Positions 7,869 to 18,246 are shown, counted from the first letter of the stretch. The stretch: DNA of 64,000 bases from Geitlerinema sp. PCC 7407 (GCF_000317045.1 NC_019703.1:3212501-3276500); one strand, 5' to 3'. Translations and numbers: made by a program. Notes: a model not told the origin generated them from the letters alone.

Positions 7869-8543
7869 CTACTGCGTCGACGTCGGTGCCTTGCAGTCAG
7901 GCTCAGCCACCTTGCCATCCGCCAGCGTCGTCCTGCAAAACACCGCTCCCTCTATCTTCGCGCCATCCAGGCGAGAGTATTGCAGATCCGCCTCCGTCAG
8001 GTTCGCCCCGCGCAGGTCAACCTCCGCCAGCCCTACCCGCTCTCCATCTGGAAAGCAGTCCAGGCACACGAGGTTTGCGCGCGTCAGGTTGGCTTGGCGA
8101 AAGCTGGCCCCCTGCAAGGTCGTGCAGGTACCGGCCCCACAGTGAAAATCCGCCCCCGTCAGGTTCGCGCGATCGAAGATGGCGTCGTCCAAAGACGCCT
8201 GGCGCAGCACCGCCCCCGACAAGTCCGCCCGCGTGAAGTCCGTGCCCACCAGGGTCGCTGCTCCCAGCACCGTCCCCCGCAGGTCCGCCCGCCGCAAATT
8301 AGCCCCCGACAAATCCACAAACTGCAAATCCAGCCCCGACAAGTTGGCATAGGACAAATCACACCCCACACAGCTCCCCGTGCGAGCCAGCTGGCGGATC
8401 GAAGCGCGCGTCGTCTGAATGTCGTGCTTGACCCACACCACAAATCCCCCAAAGCTGACCACGGCCACCACAACAGTCCCCAGACAGCCCCAGCCCGCCA
8501 GCTTCCACCAGCGTCTTGGGGTTAGCGCTTTTTGCCTACTCAC
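7869..8543 (-). CDS. Membrane-anchored pentapeptide-repeat protein
   Basis: With the GTG start at 8543 the product has 224 residues: a basic N-terminus, one transmembrane helix (about residues 15-37), then a C-terminal domain of A(D/N)LXX pentapeptide repeats that should fold as a right-handed beta-helix. Three cysteine-containing loops (CVGCDL, CGAGTC and CLDCF) interrupt the repeats, an uncommon detail. GTG at 8543 is preferred because GGGAAGG lies 6 nt upstream; a TTG at 8609 would add 22 residues. It precedes the MtfA-like gene by 8 bp. Cyanobacteria have many such proteins and the function here is unknown. Confidence 0.8.
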   Translation of the reverse strand: MSRQKALTPRRWWKLAGWGCLGTVVVAVVSFGGFVVWVKHDIQTTRASIRQLARTGSCVGCDLSYANLSGLDLQFVDLSGANLRRADLRGTVLGAATLVGTDFTRADLSGAVLRQASLDDAIFDRANLTGADFHCGAGTCTTLQGASFRQANLTRANLVCLDCFPDGERVGLAEVDLRGANLTEADLQYSRLDGAKIEGAVFCRTTLADGKVAEPDCKAPTSTQ

Positions 8544-8810
8544 GCGACACCTTCCCAGAGATTTTTGCCAAAAATTCGATGGATCGAAGGCAGATTCAGC
8601 GGAAATCAAGGCTCTTTCGGAGGCGATCGCCCTTTTTTCGGGTCATCTCGAGCTTTGAGATCTCAAAAGTCTTAATCATGCCCTAAAGATATATTGGACA
8701 TTGGATTCTTCCTTTCCTAGGCTGGTGATCGAACACTTACCGCTCCATCCCCGATCGCGGCCTCCGGCTGCCGGGCGGTTCTGGTATTTCCTCTGCCAAG
8801 GTAATGAGCA

Positions 8811-10214
<1,404 letters not shown>

Positions 10215-10321
10215 GAATTTGCAGCGCGCCCGGGCTATGGGGCGATCGCCTTCAGTCTTGGTTCGTTCTTGGTTCGAGTTTGATTGCCATTTCCATTTAG
10301 GAGCAATAGGAGCAACAAGTG

Positions 10322-10927
10322 ATGGTCAGCGAAGTCAAAGCCGTGGTTGGGCGCGGCATTTCTCTGGTGGGCGATGACATTGATACCGATCGGATCATTC
10401 CTGCCCGTTTTCTCAAGTGCGTCACCTTCGAGGGGCTCGGCCAGCACGCCTTTGCGGACGATCGCATCCAGCTCCAGGGTGAGCACCCCTTTGACCAAGC
10501 CGAGTACCAGGGGGCCAGCATCCTGGTGGTCAACCGCAACTTTGGCTGCGGGTCGTCGCGAGAGCACGCGCCCCAGGCGATCGCCAAATGGGGCATCAAG
10601 GCGCTGGTGGGCGAAAGCTTCGCGGAGATTTTCTTCGGTAACTGCGTGGCGATCGGGGTGCCCTGCGTGACCGCCAGCGCAGAAGACGTCAAGCGTCTGC
10701 AAGAGGCGATCGCCGCCCAGCCCCAAGCCGAAATGCAGCTCGATCTGGACGCCAAGCAGGTGCGCATTGGTGAGGTCGTCGCCCCCATTTCCATGGGCGA
10801 AGGCCCCCGCCAAATGTTCGTCACGGGCACCTGGGATGCGTGCGGGCAGCTCGTCGCCCAGGCCGACGCGATCGCCGCTACGGCGAACAAGCTGCCCTAC
10901 GTGCAGTGGAGCCGCCTGAGCGCCTAA
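10322..10927 (+). CDS. leuD: 3-isopropylmalate dehydratase small subunit
   Basis: The 201-residue swivel-domain partner of LeuC. Diagnostic motifs are present: [14 protein letters not shown] near the N-terminus and [11 protein letters not shown] in the centre. ATG at 10322 is used, with AGGAGCA upstream; the GTG immediately before it is an alternative. It forms an operon with leuC and ends at a hairpin terminator facing the convergent FAD oxidase gene. Confidence 0.95.
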   Translation: MVSEVKAVVGRGISLVGDDIDTDRIIPARFLKCVTFEGLGQHAFADDRIQLQGEHPFDQAEYQGASILVVNRNFGCGSSREHAPQAIAKWGIKALVGESFAEIFFGNCVAIGVPCVTASAEDVKRLQEAIAAQPQAEMQLDLDAKQVRIGEVVAPISMGEGPRQMFVTGTWDACGQLVAQADAIAATANKLPYVQWSRLSA

Positions 10928-10950
10928 ACGCCCCTAGGGTCATTTCAGCG

Positions 10951-10979
10951 AAGGGGACAACTGCATCTCGTCCCCTTTT
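10951..10979 (+). terminator. Terminator of leuCD
   Basis: AAGGGGAC (10951-10958) pairs with GTCCCCTT (10970-10977) around an 11 nt loop and is followed by a short T-run. It overlaps the stop codon of the convergent gene. Confidence 0.65.
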
Positions 10980-12162
10980 ACCTGACCAAAAATCGCCCAG
11001 GACTCATCTGAGGAATCACCGTCTCCTCATCCCCGGTCACAAAGCGGGCAAACTGCTCTGCCAATGACGGCACCATCGCCAGGGGATTGCTAAAGCCCGA
11101 AAAGACCTGGAGTCCAGGGCGCTGAGGCACCTCACCGATGAGGGGTAAGCCATCTCGGCTAAAGGCCACCAGGCAGTGATGCCATTGAGCTGGGACATCT
11201 TTGAGAAACGGCATCACTCGGCCAATTCCCGAGCGCAGGGTCGCCTCACTGGCGGCTGGGCTGACCTGAGCCGAGGCGCTGCTGAGAGCCCGGCTAATCT
11301 GGCCAATGCGCAGACTACCGTCGAGGAACTGGATCGCGCCGACGTCTAGGACCGGCGCGATCACTTCTTGATCTGGCTCTTGCCACAGGCGATCGCACTC
11401 TGCGGCCCCCGCCAAAGCCTCCATTTGAAAGCGCCGCGTTACCGCCGGCATCACCATCGTTTGCAGCTTGACAGGAACAGGGGGCGCTTCGAGCACTTCG
11501 GCATGGCTGAAGTACAGCGGCACCTGCACACCCCCTTGACGCAGTAAATCTCGGCTAAAGCCGCCCGCACACACTACCACTTGATCGGCCCACAGCTCCG
11601 TCGTCGCCGTGCGGACCCCTCGACAGCGATCGCCCTCCCACAAAAATCCTTGGGCTTCTCCAAGCACCACGCGGCCCCCCAGCGCCTGGAAGGCCGAGGT
11701 CAGGGCAGCCGTGAGCGCCTCCAGGCGCACATGGCCGTGGGGCACTCGCAGCGCTCCGGCGATCGCCTCCCGATGGAGCAGGGGCTCCAGGGCGCACGCA
11801 TCTTCTTGGCTCAGCAGCTCCGGCACCACGGCGCAGTCTCGAAAGCGGGCCGCGATCGCCCCCGGATCGTCCTCAGGCGCTAGGGTCAGCAACAAATCAA
11901 TTTCTCGAAATTCGATCGCCCCGCCAAACTCCTCCGCCAGAGCCTGATACTGCTTGCGGCTCGCTTCACCCAGGGCTTGCAGCAGGGGTGTCTGTCCCGC
12001 CCAATACGCAATTCCGCCATAGCTATAGCGGCTCGCCCCCACCAGCGGCGCGTGGCGCTCCAGCAACAGTACCGCCAGTCCCCGCTTTTGGAGCTCCCAG
12101 GCCAGAGCCACGCCCGTGATTCCGCCCCCAATCACAATCCAATCCACAGCCTCACCAGTCAT
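10978..12162 (-). CDS. FAD-dependent amine/amino-acid oxidase (DAO family)
   Basis: This 394-residue flavoprotein starts with a dinucleotide-binding fold (VIGGGITGVALAWELQKRG) and an acidic residue at the end of the second strand (LLLERH). It belongs to the D-amino-acid oxidase / glycine oxidase-like family. The C-terminal FSRDGLPLIGEVP and GFSNPLAMVPSLAEQFA parts fit the second FAD-contact region. ATG at 12162 gives the usual short leader; 19 extra upstream residues from an alternative start look non-native. The substrate cannot be read from the sequence. Cyanobacterial relatives include the glycine oxidase used for thiazole synthesis (ThiO), but there is no thi gene adjacent. Confidence 0.82.
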   Translation of the reverse strand: MTGEAVDWIVIGGGITGVALAWELQKRGLAVLLLERHAPLVGASRYSYGGIAYWAGQTPLLQALGEASRKQYQALAEEFGGAIEFREIDLLLTLAPEDDPGAIAARFRDCAVVPELLSQEDACALEPLLHREAIAGALRVPHGHVRLEALTAALTSAFQALGGRVVLGEAQGFLWEGDRCRGVRTATTELWADQVVVCAGGFSRDLLRQGGVQVPLYFSHAEVLEAPPVPVKLQTMVMPAVTRRFQMEALAGAAECDRLWQEPDQEVIAPVLDVGAIQFLDGSLRIGQISRALSSASAQVSPAASEATLRSGIGRVMPFLKDVPAQWHHCLVAFSRDGLPLIGEVPQRPGLQVFSGFSNPLAMVPSLAEQFARFVTGDEETVIPQMSPGRFLVR

Positions 12163-12250
12163 AGCTTTTCCAAATGCGGCATCGTCCAGGCACCCAAAGG
12201 CTAGACCAAGACTCCTCATCTAATCAAGTCGACAGCTCCATCACGACAAA

Positions 12251-12275
12251 AGCCCAAGGCATTTGGCCCTGGGCT
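12251..12275 (-). terminator. Probable terminator of the PEP-CTERM gene
   Basis: An imperfect hairpin whose arms are AGCCCAAGG and CCCTGGGCT, followed on the minus strand by TTT, 50-70 bp after the PEP-CTERM stop codon. Confidence 0.5.
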
Positions 12276-12322
12276 CAGCTTGTGAGGCTAGATTGTCTTC
12301 GTCAAAGTTTGACGGTCAGCGA

Positions 12323-13099
12323 CTAGGCTTGCTTGGCCTTGCGGCGACGAGACAGAACAAGGCCACCGCCAATCAGGCCCAGACCGGCCAGCGTTGCAGG
12401 CTCAGGAACGCTCTCCGTTGCAGCGCCCACAACCTTGAAGTCAGGACCGTTGAAGCTGGATTGAGACACTAGGCGAACCCCAGCAAAGGAGCCGCTCAGA
12501 CCCAGATCTGCCAAGTTCAGGCCCAGAGAACCCACCGCTTGCTTGTCGCCAATTTCGGTGGTGTTGATGTTGAAACCAGCCTTGGCCCAAGTCGCAGAGT
12601 CAATCAGCAGAGAGCTGCCCAGCAGGTTGCCCGCTGCGTCAATGGCCTGAACTGCCAGCTTGCTGTTCATGCCGCGCTCCCAGAAGAACAGGGTATCCAC
12701 AGCGCTCTCAAAGAACAGGTCCATCACGAAGGAACCCGTGTCTTCGGTGTCGATGATGTTGTTGAGGTTCAGGTTACCCAAGCTCGAAGCAATGCTGGCG
12801 CTGGTGGCCGCTTCGAGCTGGACGCCCGAGGCTTCGTCGCCCCGATCAGAGCTGGCTGCCCCGGTGTTGCCGCCGGTGTAGGTGTCATTAGCGATCAGGT
12901 TGGCGCGCTTGACCAAGGAGAAATCGCTAACGGTGCTGCCGTCACCGAGGGTGACAGAGTTGAGCCAAATATTGCCTCGGGAGCCAGCTTCGGCAGTGTA
13001 GTTGGTGGTGAAGGAAAATGCTTGAGCAGGAGACGAGGAGAGGGCGAGGCAACCACCCGCAACGAGGCCTGTTAAAGCAGAAAGATGCGTCAGTTTCAT
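12323..13099 (-). CDS. PEP-CTERM exosortase-dependent surface protein
   Basis: The 258-residue protein has a signal peptide ending near AQA (residue 27) and a textbook PEP-CTERM tail: VPEPATLAG, a short hydrophobic helix, then RRRKAKQA. It should be exported, processed by a cyanoexosortase and delivered to the cell surface or sheath. The body, with SFTTNYTAEAG and SSDRGDEASG, resembles the family of cyanobacterial exosortase-dependent proteins I know as XDP2, though I cannot verify that. No exosortase gene is in the window. Two palindromes lie 160-205 bp upstream of the start. Confidence 0.85.
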   Translation of the reverse strand: MKLTHLSALTGLVAGGCLALSSSPAQAFSFTTNYTAEAGSRGNIWLNSVTLGDGSTVSDFSLVKRANLIANDTYTGGNTGAASSDRGDEASGVQLEAATSASIASSLGNLNLNNIIDTEDTGSFVMDLFFESAVDTLFFWERGMNSKLAVQAIDAAGNLLGSSLLIDSATWAKAGFNINTTEIGDKQAVGSLGLNLADLGLSGSFAGVRLVSQSSFNGPDFKVVGAATESVPEPATLAGLGLIGGGLVLSRRRKAKQA

Positions 13100-13262
13100 T
13101 GGAATAGTGAGTGAAAGATCAATGAATTACTTGCGCTTCTCTCCGCGCACCTGCGAAGAGAGAGGAGCGATCGCAAGGAGTGGAATCAACTGCTTGAAAC
13201 GTCTCCTTGTACTCTCCTAATGTTATTTAACGAACAGGCTTCCTGTCTGCCGTAAATTCAAT

Positions 13263-13303
13263 CTTTCATGAAAGCTTTAAGCTAAAACGCTTTTCATGAA
13301 AGG
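13263..13303. promoter_or_regulatory. Pair of TTTCATGAAA palindromes upstream of the PEP-CTERM gene
   Basis: CTTTCATGAAAG at 13263-13274 and TTTCATGAAA at 13292-13301 are palindromes whose centres are 28 bp apart, close to three helical turns. Such spacing suits a dimeric regulator binding on one face. They are 165-205 bp upstream of the PEP-CTERM start. No regulator can be named. Confidence 0.4.
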
Positions 13304-13463
13304 CTTAGAAGAACTCTGTCACCCAGAAGACTCTTCATTCAAATCTACGTACTTTTGCGGATCCGTGTTTCTAGGTAACTCGGGCTACGCAAGGCTCAAA
13401 AGAAAGAGAATTTGTGCATTGATGAGAAATTTCAGGGTGTGAACACGGAGATTTTTCAGAGGA

Positions 13464-13898
13464 TTAGCTAAAGCAGCAGAAGCCTCACGCCATCATCTTT
13501 GATTTGGCGTTGAGATGAATGCGAGCGAACGAACGACACTCCTCTGACCTATGCCGCAGGCGCGAGAAGAGGAGAGGGAGGAAACGAGCAAACCTCTCAT
13601 GATGCAAAACGGGTGAGATAGACTCAGGCTAAGGGTTTGAGCTAATCGCCGCCCTGAAACTTGAACCTTGACAACCTGGAATATGGGGTTCTGCCTGGAA
13701 ACAGACGATTCGTCGTCGCATCTGTGGGCAGGTAAAATTCCAGCAGTACCAAGGAGAGAACAACACTCTTTGTATTGTTCCGGTGCGGTGGGGCATCCCG
13801 TATCGTCAACAAAGCTCAGGAAACGCCCGATGGGATACCAGGGGTCACTGAGAAGCCTATGCTGCATACGTCAGTATCAGCGTAGGAGTATGTCACGT
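13464..13898 (+). repeat. Interspersed ~435 bp element, copy A
   Basis: This segment is almost identical to 42054-42486 in inverted orientation, with a few substitutions and small indels. Similarity begins at TTAGC and ends at GTCACGT. It holds several hairpins: a nested stem at 13691-13731 (CTGCC/GGCAG enclosing ACAGA/TCTGT), 13758-13780 (GAACAA/TTGTTC), 13815-13852 (CTCAG/CTGAG) and 13856-13886 (CCTATGCTG/CAGCGTAGG). The minus strand carries a 124-codon open frame, but the two copies differ there mostly at amino-acid-changing positions and then by a frameshift, so it is probably not coding. No transposase, terminal inverted repeats or target duplication is visible. It is either a non-autonomous mobile element or a multicopy structured RNA. 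Confidence 0.85.
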
Positions 13899-14135
13899 CC
13901 GATCAATCGAGAAACCCTCTTACCGAAAATTCTGGCTACTGTAAATCACAAAATTGGCCAGACTCCAAGTCTTCAAAAAATGCGTAATACTACGCAGACC
14001 TGGGATTAAAGTTCATTGTTTGGGGCGTTTCTTCAAGGATCAAAAAGCGTTATTGATCGATCGCAGACGCTATTTTTGCGATCGCCGAGGTGTCTGGTGC
14101 CCAGTCTCCGTAGATTTATCAGACAGCGATCGCCC
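13899..14135. other. Spacer between element copy A and the DUF815 gene
   Basis: About 240 bp with no supported gene. It contains a small hairpin TGCGTA-ATAC-TACGCA near 13981-13996 and several HIP1-type sites. The region between the PEP-CTERM start and element A (13100-13463) likewise holds no gene, only the palindrome pair. Confidence 0.5.
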
Positions 14136-15455
14136 CTAGGGCTGCGCCAACGCCAAGTCTGCCACCAGAAAGTCAATGAATTGGCGAGCTGAGCGGCCAG
14201 AGCGGCCGTTGTGGCGGGTTGCCCACTGCAAGGCCCGGTACTCCAGCTCGGCCAGTGGCAGAGAAAGGTCAGCCTGGGCCGCGAGGTGGCGCACCATCGC
14301 CAAGTAAGTGGTCTGGTCTGGGGCCTCAAAGGTCAAGGTCAGGCCAAAGCGATCGCTAAAGGAGAGCTTTTCTTGGAAGGTGTCCCAGGAGCTGATTTCA
14401 TCGGCGTTGCTGGGCCGGGGGCGATCGCCAAAAAATTCGCGAATCAGGTGACGGCGGTTGGATGTTGCGTAGACCACGACATTTTGGGGCCGAGCCGTCA
14501 TGCTGCCCTCCAGCACGACCTTGAGGGCCTTGAACTGATCTTCTTCTTCCTCGAAGGACAGATCATCCACGAAAATGACAAATTTCTGGGCCAGCGGGCG
14601 GACGCGCTCCACGATCGCCGGCAAGTCCTGCAAGTCCGCCTTGGAGACCTCGATTAGCCGCAAACCGCGATCGCCATATTCCGAGAGCAGGGACTTCACC
14701 AGAGAAGACTTGCCAGTCCCGCGACTCCCGTAGAGCAGGACATTCAGGGCGGGGTATCCTGCCAGCAGGGCTTCCGTATTTTTGAGGAGAGTCTCGCGCT
14801 GGAACTCATAGCCCACGAGTGACGTCCATCGAATGGGGTCAGGGTTCAGGATGCCAACCCAATCCCCTGACCTCCACCGCAGGGCTCGATATTCAGCAAA
14901 CAGCCCTGCTCCCCACTCTCGGTAGTAAGCTGCTAGCTCTGAGCAGGCCTCCGACCAGTCATCTAGCCGCTGAAATTTTTCATGCAGTCGTTGCTCTGCC
15001 GCAGTCAGCCTGGCCTCAGCTTCAGGCAGATATTCGTCCCAAGCGGTGGGCGGATCGGGCAAGTTACAGGCATCTTGGACCCACTGACTGAGCTGCTGAT
15101 TGGTGCATTGATACAGAGCTTGTAGCCGCCGCAGATCTTCTTGAACCGCTGTAATCAGAGCCGGGGGAAGCGCCGCAGGCTCTCTCTGCTGAACCTGCCG
15201 AGCAAAGGGATTGTCGGCTCGGGCAATTTGCCGCAAAAGATAGGTTTGCCAGCTACAGTTCTTGTCAGCGAGGGCCTGAAACCAGCGACCGTAGGCTTGT
15301 AGGCAAGCGAGGGGATCTACATTGGCCTGCAAGAGAGCCGCCAGAAGCTCGAGGAAGTAGCGACTTAGCCGACCCTGCAAGGTGTGCTGATAGATCAAAA
15401 GCGAAGCGGCTTGGTACTGCAAGCGCTGGATCTGGGCGATCGCTTGGCGATTCAT
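14136..15455 (-). CDS. DUF815-family P-loop ATPase
   Basis: The 439-residue protein has an alpha-helical N-terminal half of unknown fold and a C-terminal AAA-type ATPase. Walker A is GSRGTGKSS and Walker B is FVIFVDDLSFEEEED, and YATSNRRHLI with a downstream Arg-rich segment is the sensor region. This matches the DUF815 family of uncharacterised bacterial ATPases. ATG at 15455 (MNRQAIAQIQRL) is chosen; the open frame extends 35 codons further, but those residues look like upstream noise. The molecular role is unknown. Confidence 0.82.
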   Translation of the reverse strand: MNRQAIAQIQRLQYQAASLLIYQHTLQGRLSRYFLELLAALLQANVDPLACLQAYGRWFQALADKNCSWQTYLLRQIARADNPFARQVQQREPAALPPALITAVQEDLRRLQALYQCTNQQLSQWVQDACNLPDPPTAWDEYLPEAEARLTAAEQRLHEKFQRLDDWSEACSELAAYYREWGAGLFAEYRALRWRSGDWVGILNPDPIRWTSLVGYEFQRETLLKNTEALLAGYPALNVLLYGSRGTGKSSLVKSLLSEYGDRGLRLIEVSKADLQDLPAIVERVRPLAQKFVIFVDDLSFEEEEDQFKALKVVLEGSMTARPQNVVVYATSNRRHLIREFFGDRPRPSNADEISSWDTFQEKLSFSDRFGLTLTFEAPDQTTYLAMVRHLAAQADLSLPLAELEYRALQWATRHNGRSGRSARQFIDFLVADLALAQP

Positions 15456-15510
15456 GGCAAGGGGCACAGCGGCATGGCTATGGACAGGGAACAACAAGGG
15501 ACGGACTCTC

Positions 15511-15540
15511 AGCGCCGTATTGCTTAGGCAATATGGCGCT
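15511..15540. repeat. 13 bp-stem hairpin between the C-DES-like and DUF815 genes
   Basis: Arms at 15511-15523 and 15528-15540 (outer ends AGCGCC / GGCGCT, one G-T pair) enclose a TTAG loop. On the minus strand it is about 100 nt after the C-DES-like stop and 56 nt before the DUF815 start, so it could end the first transcript or act in the leader of the second. There is no T-run. Confidence 0.5.
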
Positions 15541-15638
15541 GGCTTCTTCTCCCTTTTCAAGAATTTACGCGTTCTTGACTGAAAGGAGAGAGAAGCAGCT
15601 GCGCCTTCGGAAGCAGGCGCTCAGAAGATCTTTGTATC

Positions 15639-16874
15639 CTAGCTTGCTCGCCCAGATTCTAGGGACGCAAATTCTCGCGAGGCGCAGAAGGCGCGCACGG
15701 CAGCTAGGAGCTGATCGATTTCGTCCTCGGTGGTGAAGTAGTGGACGCAAGCGCGGACGCTGTTGGGGTCACGAATCAGGCGAATATAAATGTGCTGAGC
15801 TTCGAGGAACTGCACCAGGCGGGGATGCTGGCGATCGGGCTCCGGGCAGCGAAGCTGGAAGGCCACGAGGCCCGCTTCGGGCGGTGTGGTTTTGAGACGG
15901 GCGATCGCCTCAATTTTTGACAGCCCTCGCCACAGGCGATCGCTCAGAGACACCATGCGCTCGTAGCGATCGCGCGCGGTTCCCCACTGATTGTGAACCG
16001 CGATCGCCGCCCGGAGACCGCAGTACAGCGGATAAGCCGACGTTGCCACCTCAAAGCGTCGACCATCCGGCTGCCAAATCACCCCGTCCGTGACCTGCAC
16101 CACGCCTCGCCAGCCGATCAGAGTAGGCCGCAGCGACTCTAGCGCCTCGGGCCGCACGTACAGGCCCCCCACCCCCTCAGGACCACACCACCACTTGTGG
16201 CCTGTAAAGGCATAAAAATCTACTCCCAAATCCGCCAGATCCAAGGGAATCGCTCCAACCGACTGGGCCGCATCGACCAAAATTCGCAGCGGCTCTCGCG
16301 TGTCTGCCTGGCGACAGGCCTGGGCGATCGCCTTCAGGGGCAGCACCTGACCCGTATTCCACAGCACGTGGCTTAGCACCACCAAGCGCGTCTGGGGCCG
16401 CACATGGGCCATCACCGCCGCCACCGGATCGCCGCCATTGAGGGTGGTTTGCAGCGGACACACCGACACCTCTACCCCAAAGCGCCGCTGCACCTCATAG
16501 GCGGCAGCCACCACCCCCGGGTGTTCGCAGTCCGACAGCAGCAAGTGGTCTCCCGATCGCCAGTCCAGGCCCCACAGCGCGACGTTGCAGCCCGCCGAGA
16601 CATTCTCAGTCAAGCTAATGGTCCCTGGCTCCACGCTCAGCTCAGCCGCGATCGCCTTTCGCAGCGCCTCCGTCACCTCGGTCGCCCAGCTTCCCGCCGA
16701 CTGCGAAAAAGGTCCCCGCGCCTGCACCGTGCGGTATCCCTCAAAAAGCGCATCCAGAGCTGCTTGGGGCATTGGGCCTTGGCCCCCGTAGTTGAAATAG
16801 GCCTTGCCCTGGAGAGCAGGAAAAAGCTGGCGGTGTTGCGCCATGAGACCAGCGCTGGCAGACCGAGAATCCAT
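15639..16874 (-). CDS. C-DES-like cysteine/cystine lyase (class V aminotransferase fold)
   Basis: This 411-residue PLP enzyme has the active-site lysine in FTGHKWW and the cofactor-binding Asp and Gln in LVDAAQSVGAIPLDL. It closely resembles, by recognition, the cystine C-S lyase C-DES of Synechocystis, including FNYGGQGPMP near the N-terminus, SDCEHPGVVA, HVLWNTGQVLPL and RFEVATSAYP. C-DES releases cysteine persulfide from cystine and can supply sulfur for iron-sulfur cluster assembly. A NifS-type desulfurase is the alternative, but the conserved active-site cysteine loop of NifS/SufS is not evident. ATG at 16874 is chosen; ATG at 16844 (MAQHRQLFPAL) is nearly as good. An uninterrupted frame continues far upstream without homology. 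Confidence 0.83.
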   Translation of the reverse strand: MDSRSASAGLMAQHRQLFPALQGKAYFNYGGQGPMPQAALDALFEGYRTVQARGPFSQSAGSWATEVTEALRKAIAAELSVEPGTISLTENVSAGCNVALWGLDWRSGDHLLLSDCEHPGVVAAAYEVQRRFGVEVSVCPLQTTLNGGDPVAAVMAHVRPQTRLVVLSHVLWNTGQVLPLKAIAQACRQADTREPLRILVDAAQSVGAIPLDLADLGVDFYAFTGHKWWCGPEGVGGLYVRPEALESLRPTLIGWRGVVQVTDGVIWQPDGRRFEVATSAYPLYCGLRAAIAVHNQWGTARDRYERMVSLSDRLWRGLSKIEAIARLKTTPPEAGLVAFQLRCPEPDRQHPRLVQFLEAQHIYIRLIRDPNSVRACVHYFTTEDEIDQLLAAVRAFCASREFASLESGRAS

Positions 16875-17467
16875 AGGGACAGACACCCACAAACAACAGC
16901 AGAAGCCCCAGCATTGTATCAACCTCCCTTCCAGGCCTTTGATATTCTCCCTAGGCAAGCCTGCCAGGATTCGGAGAGGCCCTCGCAAAATCCTGCCTCC
17001 AGGAAGAATCCTGTAGAATGTTTCTGGCCGCGAAAAAGCGCTGAAATTAGGGCTGGACTTCTTTCCTTCGAGGTTGACGGGAGCAAGATTTTTCTCGCTG
17101 CTCTCAGGCCAATTGCGCTTTTGCAGCATTGTCTTTGATGACAATTCCATCAGCCTCAGATTTTCACCACCTATAGCAACCCCGAAATCAGTCAGCCTAA
17201 GCGTCTGCTTTCGATCGTGTGCTCCTTCGCTGGCGGACCGGCCTCGCTTCCACGCTGACTCATTCAGCTACAGAAGCGCTTGCTCCATCCCTCAGCAAAT
17301 CCCTGAGTTTTCAGGGAAACTCTCATTCCGTTGGCCATGAGTCAACCGATGAGAGATCTGTGCAAATTGATTTTTGAGATGTGTGTTTGGCGCCCGGGGT
17401 AATGGGCAATGCCGTCAACCCAAGGTTGCTGAGCACCATCCGACAACATCGAGGAGAGACTAGAAAC
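16875..17467. other. Divergent intergenic region
   Basis: About 590 bp between the C-DES-like gene (minus) and the exported CHRD-like gene (plus). It must hold both promoters. Short open frames are present, but none has a start site or protein family I recognise. Confidence 0.5.
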
Positions 17468-18031
17468 ATGCAACGTCTTTACAAAGGCACTCTGGCAACC
17501 TTAGCCGTTCTGGGCATGGCCAGCAGCGCGATCGCTCAAGAAGAGGGCACCCGCATGGAGCCCATCGTCTTCACCAGCACCACCGAAGATGCAACCACCC
17601 GGACCATTCCTGGTTACGAGCCGCGCTTTGACCAAGTGATGGGCAGCGGTAGCCTCATGGTCAACAGCGACGATGAAGTGACGGGTTACTACTTCACCGT
17701 CATGGGTCTCGAAGCAAGCCAAACCGTTCCTTACCACTTCCACGGCGCCATGAACGGCGGCATGCCCACCAGCTGTGAAGGGGACAAGGCGCTCTTTAAG
17801 GGTGAAGGCGCTGGTGGCGTGCTCACCGACCTCGGCGCAGCCGCAGCCCTCGAGTCTAGCGAGAGCGGCTTTGCTCGCGTGGGCAGCCCCGATGCTCCTG
17901 TCATGCTCGATACTCCGGTGCCCCTGGCGGACATCGGCTACATCAACCTGCACTCGACCCAAGGCGATCCGGTGGGTCCTGGCCTGGTTTGCGCCAACGT
18001 GCGCCTCAATCCCGGTGGCTTTGAGCGCTAA
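17468..18031 (+). CDS. Exported CHRD-like protein
   Basis: The 187-residue product has a clear signal peptide (MQRLYKGTLATLAVLGMASSAIAQ, given here only as residues 1-23 with cleavage near AIAQ). The mature part has YHFHGAMNGGMP and a C-terminal INLHSTQGDPVGPGLVCANV, the HxTxxG...GxLxC pattern typical of CHRD and related beta-sandwich domains. It should be periplasmic or extracellular. ATG at 17468 is chosen because GAGGAGAG lies upstream; in-frame codons from 17381 are not part of the protein. Monocistronic, with a terminator 80 bp downstream. The biochemical role of CHRD domains is unknown. Confidence 0.68.
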   Translation: MQRLYKGTLATLAVLGMASSAIAQEEGTRMEPIVFTSTTEDATTRTIPGYEPRFDQVMGSGSLMVNSDDEVTGYYFTVMGLEASQTVPYHFHGAMNGGMPTSCEGDKALFKGEGAGGVLTDLGAAAALESSESGFARVGSPDAPVMLDTPVPLADIGYINLHSTQGDPVGPGLVCANVRLNPGGFER

Positions 18032-18111
18032 GCGCTTTGAGCTTGGTTTTTAGGGTTTTGCCGAGAGCTTCAGTTCAGCACTGACTCCGCTTTGGTAAGA
18101 CCATCATTTCC

Positions 18112-18142
18112 CCGCTTGGGCGATCGCCTGAGCGGTTTTTTT
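18112..18142 (+). terminator. Intrinsic terminator after the CHRD-like gene
   Basis: CCGCT (18112-18116) pairs with AGCGG (18131-18135), with an internal GGGCGATCGCC continuing the helix, followed by seven T. Confidence 0.85.
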
Positions 18143-18246
18143 CGTCAGAGGCGATCGCCCCCTAGCCGCAACATTCTCCAAAATCCTCACGAAGAGCCCA
18201 CAAACGGCTGTAAGCTATTTTCAAGATTTTGCGCTAGCGTGAAAGC

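Noticed and set aside
13493-13867. 124-codon minus-strand frame in element A, matching a plus-strand frame at 42085-42465
   Set aside because: The two frames look alike because the DNA is duplicated. Most differences change amino acids, and a 2 nt length change breaks the frame, so a conserved protein is unlikely. The repeat is reported instead.
15639-17150. Extending the C-DES-like gene to an upstream start near 17150
   Set aside because: The extra ~92 residues have no similarity to the family and include an odd Cys-rich stretch; the family N-terminus fits the starts at 16874 or 16844.
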